From SpSt-539 sp964549445 (GTDB lineage Bacteria > Planctomycetota > Phycisphaerae > UBA1845 > UTPLA1), in assembly GCA_964549445.1 (NCBI GenBank), contig CAZJVS010000008.1, positions 62,001 to 126,000 on the forward strand: 64,000 nt of DNA, read 5' to 3'. Below, in pieces: positions 32,818 to 42,046 of this stretch (position 1 is the stretch's first letter; every line of letters begins with the position of its first letter). Position numbers and translations under genes: made by a program. Under the pieces are notes generated by a model. It ran no database searches. It was not told the origin of the DNA and saw only the letters and a list, made by a program, of their open reading frames with translations.

Positions 32818-33412
32818 CTTCGTGCCTCCGGTGGTGAACTTTTTGCGCACAACGCCGTGTCTCGGACCAACGAGAGCGGGCCCGGCGATGATGCGGCGCC
32901 ATGACGTGGGCGACACGTTGGAGAGAGTGTAGCCAGGAGCGTGCGTCAAACGGCGGGAATTCGGATACAACGAAGATCCTCGACGACACGAGACCGTTTG
33001 CACGCCACAATCTGCGCTGCGGCTCGATTCCGCTTCCGAGCGGAGCAGGACGCGAGTGTGCTGACGGGGCATGTGCGGAAGCGCGACTGCACCGGCGAAG
33101 ACGAGCGATGGCGGCCGCTCGTGGGTTCAGCCCCTCGTTCGGGGGAGAGAATCGGTGGGGTGGGACGCGAAGCCGATACGCCGGGTTGAGGATAAGGGAT
33201 TTCACTGCGTCGCGTCGCGGGGGCGTAGACGGAATTGAGTTGCCGGCCGGGGTCGCGGTGGTAGGATGCGCGGCGATCGCCGGCCGGCATGGCTGACGGT
33301 TGAACACATCTACCGGTGGCGTGGGCCGATTTTGTGAGAGTCGGCCCGGCACGCACAGAGCAAGCCCAGACACGCACACCGGCGCACGGCACTTTTGGAA
33401 GGAGGTTGCCTC
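32818..33412. other. Intergenic region of 595 bases
   Basis: Between a minus-strand lipoprotein gene and the plus-strand M29-like gene. Only short Arg/Ser/Pro-rich frames are present on both strands, without ribosome-binding sites; I regard them as noncoding. It should hold the divergent promoters, but no consensus pair was clear to me. Confidence 0.45.
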
Positions 33413-34609
33413 ATGAAACAGCTGCGAACTGTGAACTCGCTCGTATTGCTCCTCGGGCTCGGAGCCGTACTGGCAGTGAGCGCCCGGAGCGCTGTTGCGG
33501 CCGGTCCGGATCCGCGGGCGACCGCGCAGACGCTGGTGGATCAGTGCGCCAACATCAAGGAGGGCGACCTGGTGCTGATCACCGGCACGCCGCGCGACAT
33601 TGAACTGCTGGAGAACATCGCGCTGACTGTGCGACGGGCGGGCGCGCATCCGCTGATCTCGATTGAGACCGACCGTCTGGCGCGCGGTTCGTACGACGAT
33701 GTGCCGGCGAAGTTCGACGCGCAGCCGCCGGATTTTGCGCTCAAGTTGGCGAACATCATCACGGCTCAGATCGGGGTGGAATCGATTGAGAATCCCGCGC
33801 TGATGGCGGGCGTCGATCCGGCCCGGATCGCGGCCCATGCCAAGGCGGCGCAGCCGGTTCGCGATGCGGAGCTGAAGCGGAACGTTCGCCAGGTCAGTCT
33901 CGGCAACGGCATCTATCCGACGGCGGCGACGGCCAAGTTGAACGGAATGACGCAGGACGAGCTGTCGACGGTTTTCTGGAGCGCGGTCAACACGGATTAC
34001 TCGCGGCTGCAGAATACCGGGGCGACGGTGCAGGCGGCGCTGGCGTCCGGCAAGGAGGTTCGAATCACGAATCCGAACGGGACCGACCTGCGATTCCAGA
34101 TCTCGGGACGGCCGGTGTTTGTTTCGGATGGGGTGATTTCGAGCCAGGATGTTGCCAAGGGCGGGGCTGCGTGCCAGGTATGGCTGCCGGCGGGCGAAGT
34201 CTATACGACGCCGGTGCCGGGCAGCGCCGAGGGCACGGTGGTTGTCGATCGGAGCATCTTTCAGGGCAAGGAGATCAGCGGTCTGACGCTGACGTTTAAG
34301 GCCGGCAAGCTGACCGGGATGACAGCGAAGTCCGGCCTGGAGGGCTTGAAGGCGGTGTACGACGCGGCGACGGGCGACAAGGACGCCTTCGCGTTCGTCG
34401 ATATCGGCATCAACGAAAGTCTGAAGGTGCCTCCGCAGAGCAAGCTCCTGTCGTGGGTTCCGGCCGGCATGGTTTCGATCGGCGTCGGCAACAATACATG
34501 GGCCGGCGGTACGAACGCGACGTCGTTCGAGCTGAGCGGGTTCCTGCCCGGTTCCACGCTGACGGTGGATGGGAAGGCGCTCGTTGAGAACGGTGCGCTG
34601 AAGCCGTAA
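33413..34609 (+). CDS. Exported M29-like aminopeptidase-family protein, metal site apparently degraded
   Basis: 398 residues. ATG 33413 has a strong GGAAGGAGG site. A signal peptide is present (LVLLLGLGAVLAVSARSAVA, cleavage near 30). The body follows the M29 thermophilic-aminopeptidase plan: an N-terminal domain with TLVDQCANIKEGDLVLITG, then LPAGEVYTTPVPGSAEGTVV (about 259), where E is the expected first metal ligand. Family members then have G.N and H/HxD motifs. The regions aligned with these here read FVDIGINESLK, GMVSIGVGNNTW and NATSFELSGF, without histidines, so key metal ligands appear to be lost. It may be an inactive or repurposed homolog. Cytosolic M29 enzymes have no signal peptide. 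Followed by a good terminator. Confidence 0.75.
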   Translation: MKQLRTVNSLVLLLGLGAVLAVSARSAVAAGPDPRATAQTLVDQCANIKEGDLVLITGTPRDIELLENIALTVRRAGAHPLISIETDRLARGSYDDVPAKFDAQPPDFALKLANIITAQIGVESIENPALMAGVDPARIAAHAKAAQPVRDAELKRNVRQVSLGNGIYPTAATAKLNGMTQDELSTVFWSAVNTDYSRLQNTGATVQAALASGKEVRITNPNGTDLRFQISGRPVFVSDGVISSQDVAKGGAACQVWLPAGEVYTTPVPGSAEGTVVVDRSIFQGKEISGLTLTFKAGKLTGMTAKSGLEGLKAVYDAATGDKDAFAFVDIGINESLKVPPQSKLLSWVPAGMVSIGVGNNTWAGGTNATSFELSGFLPGSTLTVDGKALVENGALKP

Positions 34610-34662
34610 CGGTGGCTGAGCGCTGCGACGTTTGTACTGCCAAGCAATGAGCGGAAATTCAA

Positions 34663-34710
34663 CCGATTCGGCATTGTCCCAACCGGGGCAGTGCCGATCG
34701 GTTTTTTTTT
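34663..34710 (+). terminator. Rho-independent terminator of the M29-like gene
   Basis: Arms ACCGATTCGGCATTG (34663-34677) and CAGTGCCGATCGGT (34689-34702) pair with one bulge and a G-U pair, and are followed by a T-run (34702-34710). Confidence 0.9.
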
Positions 34711-34727
34711 GTGCTTGCGGGGATGAA

Positions 34728-34800
34728 TGAGGGCGCTGGGGCTCGAACCCAGGACCCACGGCTTAAAAGGCCGTTGCTCTACCGACTGAGCTACGCCCTC
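34728..34800 (-). tRNA. tRNA-Lys (TTT anticodon)
   Basis: 73 bases. Acceptor GAGGGCG / CGCCCTC with discriminator A (34728). The D-arm is GCTCAGTCGGTAGAGC. The anticodon loop is CTTTTAA, with anticodon TTT at 34765-34767. The T-arm contains GGTTCGAGCCC. No CCA is encoded. Confidence 0.97.
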
Positions 34801-34863
34801 GGTGTGTTCATCGTAGTTTAATTGATGCGGGCGGGCAAGGTGCGCGCGGCGGTTCCGCGATGA

Positions 34864-36243
34864 TCAGCGCGCGGTGGATGCCGGTTCCGGTGGATATGTG
34901 CCGGTCTTGATCCACTGTGCGAGGCCGTCGATGACGCGCGGCGAGACGGATTGGAGTTTTTCGTACTCCTTGTCGGTCGACATGCCGACACCTTCGGCGA
35001 AAAGGTGGTTGACGGTTGGAATCCAGTGGAACGTGGTGTTGGGGCGGTCCTTGAGGGCGGATTGCCAGAGGTCGAAGTCTTTACGCGTGATTTGATGGTC
35101 GCGGCCGCCGCCGAGGATGAGGATGCGGCCGGAGAAGTCGCGGGCGGCTTTGAAGCCGTTATCGCCGAGATACGAGTCGATATCGTCCCAGTAGGCGACG
35201 GGTGCGCCGAGAACGGTTGCGGGGCGGCTGGTGGCGCGGCCGCGGATTTTTTCGACTTCGGCGAGCATCTGCTTTTTCTTTTCGGGATCGACGTCGGGCA
35301 GCGAGGCGAGGTAGGTGAGCTGGTCAACGACGAGGTCGTACAGCGATCGCTGGGTACCGGCGAGGGAGATGAAACCGGCGAGCTTCGGCTCTTCGGCGAT
35401 GATGGCGGGACCGAGACAGCCGCCCAGACTGTGGCCGATGAGGAAGATCTGTGACGGGTCGACGCCGGGCTGTTCGCGGAGGAATGCAATGGCGGCGAGG
35501 GCGTCGTCGATGACTTCGGCGCGGGCGTTGACCTTGTCGGGCTTCATCTTCATGCCGTGCGTGTACGAGCGCTTGTCGTAGCGGAGGACGACGATGCCGT
35601 TGGAGGCGAGGCCGCCGGCGAGGTCGCGGAAGGGTGTGTTGGGGCCGATGGTCTCGTTCATGTCGTGGGGGCCGGAGCCGTGAACGAGGACGACGGCGGG
35701 CTTCTTCGATTTTTCGTTGGGGATCGTGAGCTTTCCTTTGAGCTTCCAGGGATCGCGGCCGATGGTGATGTCGCGCTCGGTGAAGCGATCGGGGTGGACG
35801 TAGTCGGGGAGCGTTGTGTTTGTCGCGGCGGAGGGCGGGCGGAACCAGAGGCCGGTGATTTTGCCACTGTGGCTGATGAGGACGTGCATGTCGAGGGAGG
35901 TGTTTTTCCATTTCGCGGGGAGGATGACGCGGACGGACTCGCCGTCGACTTCGGTACGCGGGTCGCTGAAGCGGTCGAACTTGCCGAATTGCTTCGCGAG
36001 TCCGGTCCAGAGTTCTTTGAGCTTGTCGGCGTCGATGGCGGTCTTCATGCGCCGGTTGAACGGGGCGACGGCGGCGTCGTAGTTGCCGGCGACGAGATCG
36101 GCGGCGAAGGCGGTCGCGATGGCGACGGCGTTGTCGGTGGCGATGGGTTGATGGGCGGCGCGCGGCTGGGTTGTCGACTTGTCGGGGTCGGCGAAGGCGA
36201 GGGCCGCCGGCGCGAGTGATGCAATGAGAATGAGGTATCGCAT
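34864..36243 (-). CDS. Exported alpha/beta-hydrolase with N-terminal DUF3887-like domain
   Basis: 459 residues from ATG 36243. The N-terminus MRYLILIASLAPAALAFA is a signal peptide. Residues of about 40-130 look like the DUF3887 domain (YDAAVAPFNRRMKTAIDADK, then LWTGLAKQFGKF). The hydrolase part starts at PAVVLVHGSGPHD. It shows the nucleophile elbow GHSLGG (about 265), the acid GGGRDHQI and the histidine VNHLF. It is typical of hydrolases and peptidases of the dienelactone-hydrolase/bile-salt type found in Gram-negative envelopes. The substrate is unknown. The frame extends to 36747, but those residues are shadows of the SdpI-like gene. Confidence 0.85.
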   Translation of the reverse strand: MRYLILIASLAPAALAFADPDKSTTQPRAAHQPIATDNAVAIATAFAADLVAGNYDAAVAPFNRRMKTAIDADKLKELWTGLAKQFGKFDRFSDPRTEVDGESVRVILPAKWKNTSLDMHVLISHSGKITGLWFRPPSAATNTTLPDYVHPDRFTERDITIGRDPWKLKGKLTIPNEKSKKPAVVLVHGSGPHDMNETIGPNTPFRDLAGGLASNGIVVLRYDKRSYTHGMKMKPDKVNARAEVIDDALAAIAFLREQPGVDPSQIFLIGHSLGGCLGPAIIAEEPKLAGFISLAGTQRSLYDLVVDQLTYLASLPDVDPEKKKQMLAEVEKIRGRATSRPATVLGAPVAYWDDIDSYLGDNGFKAARDFSGRILILGGGRDHQITRKDFDLWQSALKDRPNTTFHWIPTVNHLFAEGVGMSTDKEYEKLQSVSPRVIDGLAQWIKTGTYPPEPASTAR

Positions 36244-36272
36244 GAGGATGCTCCGGGGTTCGACGTGAGAGG

Positions 36273-36956
36273 TCAGTTTCCGCCGTTGGCGGGGTTGAGC
36301 TGGTCGACGCTGCCGACGCGGTGGTAGAGCCAGCAGGAGTAGATCATGGCCCAGGCGACGAGGGCGGCAAGCCAGGACATCGCGACGATGAAGCAGGTTT
36401 TGTCGGATGGTGCGAAGAGGCCGACGATTGCGGTGAGCAGGCCGCCGACGACGATGAACTTGCCGCCGATGCGGTGGGTGCGTTCCCAGACGAGATCGTT
36501 GGCGATGGTCCAGGGAGTGCGAATGCCGACGTAGAGGTTGCGGCGGATCTTGCCCATCCAGTTGCCGAGGACGGCGAGGAGCAGGCCGAAGATGATCGAG
36601 AAGGCCGCGCCGATGTGGATGGGGTGACCGGCGGCTTTGAGGGTGAAGACGACGTTGATGGCGGCGATGCCGGTCATGACGGTGACGGCGATTCGGCCGT
36701 AGATGACCCGGAAGCGGTCGAAGTTGGCGCGGAACGGGCCGAGCCATGGCAGGGCGATGAGGAGGATGGCGAGGCCGAGTTCGACGAGCGGGAGGCCGTA
36801 GGCGAGCTGCCAGGGCGGTCCGAACTTGTCGGCTTCGCCGCGGAAGTTCCAGTGAGTGGGGCAGGGATCCGGGAGGCGCGAATAGATGGCCGCACCGAAG
36901 ATCGCGCAGGCGATGGGAATGATGAGCACAAGCGTAAGGTGTGTTCGCGGGAGCAT
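36273..36956 (-). CDS. SdpI-family membrane protein (DUF1648)
   Basis: 227 residues with six membrane helices. The N-terminal part is the DUF1648 region (YSRLPDPCPTHWNFRGEADK). The C-terminal part has the SdpI motif RNLYVGIRTPWTIANDLVWE, HRIGGKF and a final helix pair. In Bacillus subtilis SdpI confers immunity to the SDP killing factor; here there is no sdpC-like gene, so an immunity role is not shown. The frame opens with TTG 36962, but ATG 36956 is preferred, as an AGAAAGGA site precedes it. It starts 2 bases after the ArsR stop. Confidence 0.88.
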   Translation of the reverse strand: MLPRTHLTLVLIIPIACAIFGAAIYSRLPDPCPTHWNFRGEADKFGPPWQLAYGLPLVELGLAILLIALPWLGPFRANFDRFRVIYGRIAVTVMTGIAAINVVFTLKAAGHPIHIGAAFSIIFGLLLAVLGNWMGKIRRNLYVGIRTPWTIANDLVWERTHRIGGKFIVVGGLLTAIVGLFAPSDKTCFIVAMSWLAALVAWAMIYSCWLYHRVGSVDQLNPANGGN

Positions 36957-36958
36957 GG

Positions 36959-37276
36959 TCAATCCTTTCTGTTTGATCTGGACGTCGCGGCGGAGGTGTG
37001 GCCGCTGCCGTTGCCTGAGAATTGTTCCATCACGAAGCGAGCGACGTCTTCGACGACGCTGGTGTTGAGGCGGTACTCGATGAACTGGCCCTGGCGCTCG
37101 GAGTCAATCAGGTCGGCGTCCTTGAGAATGCGGAGGTGGAACGACAGGGCGTTGGGGGCGACCTTAAGCTTTTCAGCGAGGTCGCCGGCGTTCGCGGGGC
37201 CGGGGCGGAGGGCGACGAGGATGGCCCGCCGGGTCGGATCGGCGAGGGCTTTGAATGTACGGTCGAGTCGGAACAT
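36959..37276 (-). CDS. SdpR-like ArsR-family repressor
   Basis: 105 residues. The winged-helix is complete: FKALADPTRRAILVALRPG, recognition helix KLKVAPNALSFHLRILKDAD, wing IDSERQGQFIEYRLN. It has no metal-binding cysteines. It is encoded directly before an SdpI-like protein, as in the Bacillus sdpRI operon, where SdpR represses its own operon. The promoter and operator are at 37283-37333. The stop is 2 bases before the sdpI-like start. Confidence 0.9.
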   Translation of the reverse strand: MFRLDRTFKALADPTRRAILVALRPGPANAGDLAEKLKVAPNALSFHLRILKDADLIDSERQGQFIEYRLNTSVVEDVARFVMEQFSGNGSGHTSAATSRSNRKD

Positions 37277-37282
37277 TTGATC

Positions 37283-37333
37283 TCAATATTTCAACAACTA
37301 TTGAAGTATAGCGGATCGGGGGCGAGGTGTTAA
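37283..37333 (-). promoter_or_regulatory. Promoter and ArsR-type operator of the SdpR/SdpI-like pair
   Basis: On the minus strand, -35 TTAACA (37328-37333), a 17-base spacer and -10 TATACT (37305-37310). Just downstream lies an inverted repeat TCAATA-N10-TATTGA (37283-37304), plus an overlapping TTCAA/TTGAA pair, at the expected transcription start. Confidence 0.65.
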
Positions 37334-37461
37334 CGGGAATTTCTCCGGAGTTCTAAGTTTTTGCGCGATATGGCTTTGAGTGGCGTCCGTTGCTAGGATC
37401 GTGGCCCCATTTTGGACGGGAAGCGGCCGATGCGGACTTCGAACGAAGAGAGGAACTGAGA

Positions 37462-39483
37462 ATGTCGAACGGTGTGCGGGCGAGTGGGCGGTGGATCGGC
37501 TGTGCGGCTGCGGCAGTGATATTGACGTTGGCGGGATGTCAGCCGAACGCGAAGACGGGCGCGGGCGCCAATATCAAGGGCGCCAAGGATCGGGGGGAGT
37601 ATGTCGTCGTTGGCGTGCCGGAGATCAAGCCGGGCGTACGCGAGCGGATGCTGCAGTATTTGAATGTTCGCTCCGCGGCGCTGTCGGATACGAACGATGA
37701 TGCTCAGTCGCTGCGGGAGATTCTGATTACGACGCGATTTGGAAACACGGCGCAGCTTCACAAGGTGGCGCAGCCGGGCGGGGCGCGAACGCAGCTTACT
37801 TTTTATGATGAGCCGGTCGCGCGCGGGGAGTATGTCCCCGGGAGCAATGGTGGGCGCATTCTGCTGCTGCGCGACGCGGGCGGGGCAGAGGACTTCCAGG
37901 TTTTTCATCTTGATGTGAAGGCGGGACGGGCGCAGATGTTGACGGAGGGGAAGGGTCAGCATGGCGGCTTGATCGTTTCGCGCGACGGACACTGGGCGGC
38001 GTTCTACGGGACGGAGCGGAACGGCAAGGACTATGACACTTACCTCGTCGATCTGACGGGGGACATGAAGCCGCAGTTGATCTTTCAGGGCAAGGGGGCG
38101 ATGTCGCCGTCGGCGTTCAGCCCGGATGGGAAGCAGATCGTCATCAACGAGTTTGTGTCGGCGAAGGAGACGCACCTGCACTTGCTGGATGTGGCGTTGC
38201 GGAAGGCGGCGGCGCTGACGCCGGCGGGGGAGCAGGCGGCGTATTCCGGTGCGACGTTTTCCGCCGATGGGCGGTCGGTCTATTTCGCGTGTGACCGGGG
38301 CGGGGATTTTCAGACGTTGCGGCGGCGCGAGATTGCGAGCGGGCGGGAGGACAACATCACGGCGAATCTGGCGTGGGATGTCGAGGACATCGCGGTTTCG
38401 CCGACTGGCAACGCGGTAGTTTTTGCGGCAAACGAGGATGGGATTTCGCGGCTGTACAAGCTCGACACGCCGGAGGGGAACGCATACTCGCCGTTGCGGC
38501 TGCCGATCGAGGGGATCGTGGGCGGGATGGGTTTCAACCATGCCGGGACGCATCTGTGCATGACGCTGGGCTATGCGAACATGCCGGGAGATGTGTTTAC
38601 GCTGGCGGTGGCGGACTTCGGGAATGCGGCGTCCGCACTGACGCGGTGGACGTTCAGCGAGACGGGCGGGATCGATCCGGCGCGGTTCGCGATACCGACG
38701 CGGATTCAGTATCCGTCGTTCGATACGGTTGACGGGAAACCGCGAATGATTCCGGCGTACTACTACCGGCCTCAGGGGGCGGGGCCGTTTCCGGTGTTGA
38801 TCGTGATTCACGGCGGGCCGGAGGGGCAGGCGCGGCCGTCGTTTTCGGGGTTTACGCAGTACCTCGTGAACGAATTAGGGATTGCCGTGATTGTGCCGAA
38901 CGTGCGCGGTTCGACCGGTTACGGACGCGAGTATCACATGCTCGACGACGGGATGAAGCGCGAGGACTCGGTTAAAGACATCGGGCAGTTGCTGGTCTGG
39001 ATCGCGCTGCAGGGGGAGTTGGATTCGAAGCGTGTGGGCGTCTATGGCGGGTCGTATGGCGGATACATGGTGCTGGCGGCGCTGACGACGTATCCGACGC
39101 AGATCAAGGTGGGCGTGGATATTGTCGGGATCGCGAACTTCATCACTTTCCTCGAGAAGACGAGCGACTACCGGCGCGACCTGCGGCGAAAGGAGTACGG
39201 CGACGAGCAGGACCCGGCGATGCGGGCATTTCTCGTGAAGATTTCGCCGTTGAACAATGCGAGCAACATCCGGTCGTCTTTGTTCGTGCAGCATGGGCAG
39301 AACGATCCGCGCGTGCCGGTGTACGAGGCGGAACAGATCGTTGCTCAGCAGCAGGCGGCGGGCCGGCCGGTGTGGTACTTCATGGCGAAGGGCGAGGGGC
39401 ACGGATTCCGTAAGCGGACGAACAGCGATATGTCGCAGGTGCTGGGGGCGATGTTCCTCGAGGAGTACCTTGTGAAGAAATAG
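37462..39483 (+). CDS. S9-family (prolyl oligopeptidase-type) peptidase lipoprotein
   Basis: 673 residues. MSNGVRASGRWIGCAAAAVI then LTLAGC is a lipoprotein signal (lipobox LAGC, cysteine near 25). A WD40/TolB-like beta-propeller (about 95-420, with repeated FSPDGKQI- and FSADGRSV-type blades) is followed by the alpha/beta catalytic domain. The nucleophile is in GGSYGG (about 529), the acid in GQNDPRVP (about 612), and the histidine in GEGHGF (about 646). It should cleave peptides with a small residue or proline before the bond, outside the inner membrane. The start has an AGAGGAAC site. Stands alone between the SdpR/I pair and the long minus-strand operon. Confidence 0.92.
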   Translation: MSNGVRASGRWIGCAAAAVILTLAGCQPNAKTGAGANIKGAKDRGEYVVVGVPEIKPGVRERMLQYLNVRSAALSDTNDDAQSLREILITTRFGNTAQLHKVAQPGGARTQLTFYDEPVARGEYVPGSNGGRILLLRDAGGAEDFQVFHLDVKAGRAQMLTEGKGQHGGLIVSRDGHWAAFYGTERNGKDYDTYLVDLTGDMKPQLIFQGKGAMSPSAFSPDGKQIVINEFVSAKETHLHLLDVALRKAAALTPAGEQAAYSGATFSADGRSVYFACDRGGDFQTLRRREIASGREDNITANLAWDVEDIAVSPTGNAVVFAANEDGISRLYKLDTPEGNAYSPLRLPIEGIVGGMGFNHAGTHLCMTLGYANMPGDVFTLAVADFGNAASALTRWTFSETGGIDPARFAIPTRIQYPSFDTVDGKPRMIPAYYYRPQGAGPFPVLIVIHGGPEGQARPSFSGFTQYLVNELGIAVIVPNVRGSTGYGREYHMLDDGMKREDSVKDIGQLLVWIALQGELDSKRVGVYGGSYGGYMVLAALTTYPTQIKVGVDIVGIANFITFLEKTSDYRRDLRRKEYGDEQDPAMRAFLVKISPLNNASNIRSSLFVQHGQNDPRVPVYEAEQIVAQQQAAGRPVWYFMAKGEGHGFRKRTNSDMSQVLGAMFLEEYLVKK

Positions 39484-39499
39484 CGGCGGGGCGGGCGGG

Positions 39500-42046
39500 C
39501 TACTCGTAGCCGATGGCGGCGATGAGGTCGAGGCGACGGACTGCGCGGAGGGGGAGCAGCGCGGCGACGAGGCAGATGAGCAGGCCTGAGGCGACGGCCC
39601 TGGCGATGGCGGCGTAGGGCACGGCAAAGGGAAGGGCGACGCCGCAGGTCTGGATCGAGATGGGATTCAGGACCCAACGGATCGTCACGAGGCCGAGGAT
39701 ACAGCCGATGGCAGCGCCGAAGAGGCCGAGGGCGGCGGCTTCGGTAAGCAGGATGGCGCGGATCTGAGGGGCGCTGGCCCCGATGGCGCGGAGCAGGGCG
39801 ATCTGGCGGGACTGGGTTACCACGGAAATCAGCAGGGTATTGGCGACGCCGACGCCGCCGATGAAGAGGGCGAGCAGGAGCTGGACGTCGGCCAGGCGGA
39901 ACCAGTCGCCGGTGAGGCGGAGGGCGGCGGCGCGGATTTCGTCGGCGCGGTGGACGAACGCGCCGAGCGGGGCGGCGAAGTCGCGGGCGAGGTCGGCGCG
40001 GCAGGCGTTGAGATCGGTGTTGGGGCGGACGCGGATGTCGACGTAGCTGAGGGCGTCGTCGTTCCAGAGTCGGCGGAAGCAGTCCAAGTCCATCATGACG
40101 ACGCCGTGGACCCACGAGTAATCGTTGCGAACTTCGGTGACGGGGAACTCGCACGGCCCGAGCGGGGTGGACAGCGTGATGCGGTCGCCAGTTTTGACAT
40201 GATAGAGACTGGCGAAATTGCTGGAGATGCCGACCGCGCCGTCGCGGAGGGCGGCGGCAGCGATGCGATCGACGGCGGGGTCGTTCGAAATTCCGCGGGA
40301 GATGCGGCCTTCGACGATGGCCTTCGTGTCATAGGCAATGATCATCACTTCAGAGGTGCGAAACGGGGCGAGGATGTAGCGGACGCCGTAGGCCTCGGCC
40401 ACCTGCGGATCGCGGCGAACGTCAATGAGAAGGCGACCGGGGAGGACGCCGCGCGGGTAGGGCGTGGTGGTTAGGTCGTTCAACTGGATCGAAAGATCAA
40501 ATGCGAAGATGTCCCTCATCCAGGTGTCGAGGTCGCGCTGGAGGGCGAAGAGCCAGCCGGAGACGGCGACGACAAGGGCGAGGCAGCCGCCGAGGGTAAC
40601 GACGGTGAGCGACGTGCGAGTGGGGAAGTCGGCGAGGTTTTGGAGGGCAAGGGCGGTGGATAGTGGGAGGCGGGGCATTGCGAGACGGCTCAGCGGACGA
40701 AGCAGCCAGAGAACGACGGCCGGGCCGGTGAGTGAGAGGCCGAGGAAGGCGAGGGCGACGCCGGTGACGTTCTGATTCCACGAGGCATTGGGCATTCGGA
40801 TCAACCAGATGCCGGTGACAAGGAGCGGGGTGGCGACGAGGAGCCATGCTCCCGTTCGGAGGTGGACGGCGATTCGCATTTCGCCGGGTTTGAGAGCGGC
40901 GACAGGCGGCTCGGAGACTGTGCGGTAGGCGGGCAGAGCGGCGCCGAGGATGGCGGTGAAGAGACCGACAGCCAAGCCGATGGGCCAGACGTCGAAGGGC
41001 ACGTTGTGCTGCAGCGGTCCCAGATCGAGCATGACCTTCAGCGTCGTGCCGACCTGCTGGAGGGCCTGGCCGGCGATGAGCTGGCCGGCGAGGCAGCCGA
41101 TGATGGATGCAATCGCGCCGACGAGGGCGGCTTCGAGGGTCAGGGCAAGGAGAAGATCGGTGCGGCGCGCGCCGAGTGCGCGGAGTGTGGCGATTTCTTT
41201 CGAGCGTTCGACGACGGAGAGCGAGACCGCGTTGTAGACGACGAATGCGCCGATCAGCGTCGACAGCACGGAAACGCCGACGAGGGTCATTTGGAACTGG
41301 CGGTAGAGGTAGGCGAAGGTGGGGTTTTGTTCCAACGCCGGACGGATGGAAAAGCCGACGGGAATGGCCGTGCGGACCTCGGTAATCAGGGCTGGATTGT
41401 CCAGCGTCAGATCGAGCTGGGTGAATCCGTCGGCGTGGCCGAGCAGGCGGCGCGCGGCGTCGGCCGCGAGGAAGAGGATGTTGCCTCCGTAGGCGGCGGC
41501 AGGACCGTGGTCCGCGAGTATGCCGGCAACGTAAAGCGACTTTTCACCGTCGGCCGCGCGAAGCTTGATGATCGAACCGGTTTGCCAACTGTTGGCTGAT
41601 GCCAGGGCGGAGGGGATGACGACGGCGTCGGGGCGGAGGAGTGCCAGCAGGTCGAGGCGGGAATTGTCAGGCAAGGCGTACTTGCGAACGCGCGGATCGC
41701 GAGCGACGTCGATGCCGAAGACGTGGAGTGCTTCGCCGGTAGCGGAAAGCGTCACCGAGCCGGTGACGAGCGGCGCGGCGTGGACGCCGGGGATTTGATC
41801 GAGGCGTTTGAGAACATCGGGCGGGACTCGGCCGGGGCCGAGGATGGTGTAGTCGGCGCCGCCGGCGAGGGCGCGGAGATTCGCGTTGAACGTGGCGAGC
41901 AGGCCGCCCTGGGTAATGCGCATGGAGACGAAGAGGGCGACGGCGACGCTGATGGTGATCACGGTGAGCAGGGTGCGGAGCGGGCGGCGGCGGGCGTGCT
42001 GCGGGGCTGTGTTGGCGAGGATTTGTACGATCCCGCGGACGTTCAT
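39500..42046 (-). CDS. ABC transporter permease with two FtsX domains (LolCE/MacB-like)
   Basis: 848 residues. An N-terminal helix (LRTLLTVITISVAVALFVS) precedes a large extracytoplasmic region, then an FtsX core (VLSTLIGAFVVYNAVSLSVV, with ERSKEIATLRALGARRTDLL), and a duplicate (LALFIGGVGVANTLLIS, with QSRQIALLRAIGASAPQIR). The double core suggests a single-polypeptide version of the LolC-LolE type dimer. Such transporters use ATP-driven motion to move lipoproteins or drive envelope processes, so a lipoprotein substrate is only a possibility. Its ATG overlaps the stop of the ATPase gene (ATGA). Last gene of the run. Confidence 0.9.
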   Translation of the reverse strand: MNVRGIVQILANTAPQHARRRPLRTLLTVITISVAVALFVSMRITQGGLLATFNANLRALAGGADYTILGPGRVPPDVLKRLDQIPGVHAAPLVTGSVTLSATGEALHVFGIDVARDPRVRKYALPDNSRLDLLALLRPDAVVIPSALASANSWQTGSIIKLRAADGEKSLYVAGILADHGPAAAYGGNILFLAADAARRLLGHADGFTQLDLTLDNPALITEVRTAIPVGFSIRPALEQNPTFAYLYRQFQMTLVGVSVLSTLIGAFVVYNAVSLSVVERSKEIATLRALGARRTDLLLALTLEAALVGAIASIIGCLAGQLIAGQALQQVGTTLKVMLDLGPLQHNVPFDVWPIGLAVGLFTAILGAALPAYRTVSEPPVAALKPGEMRIAVHLRTGAWLLVATPLLVTGIWLIRMPNASWNQNVTGVALAFLGLSLTGPAVVLWLLRPLSRLAMPRLPLSTALALQNLADFPTRTSLTVVTLGGCLALVVAVSGWLFALQRDLDTWMRDIFAFDLSIQLNDLTTTPYPRGVLPGRLLIDVRRDPQVAEAYGVRYILAPFRTSEVMIIAYDTKAIVEGRISRGISNDPAVDRIAAAALRDGAVGISSNFASLYHVKTGDRITLSTPLGPCEFPVTEVRNDYSWVHGVVMMDLDCFRRLWNDDALSYVDIRVRPNTDLNACRADLARDFAAPLGAFVHRADEIRAAALRLTGDWFRLADVQLLLALFIGGVGVANTLLISVVTQSRQIALLRAIGASAPQIRAILLTEAAALGLFGAAIGCILGLVTIRWVLNPISIQTCGVALPFAVPYAAIARAVASGLLICLVAALLPLRAVRRLDLIAAIGYE

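Noticed and set aside
32450..34759. A 769-codon minus-strand frame opposite the M29-like gene
   Set aside because: The M29-like protein on the other strand has a signal, family motifs and a good ribosome-binding site. This frame has none.
36244..36747. N-terminal extension of the alpha/beta-hydrolase gene up to 36747
   Set aside because: It overlaps the SdpI-like gene in another frame and is His/Arg-rich. The signal peptide begins at ATG 36243.
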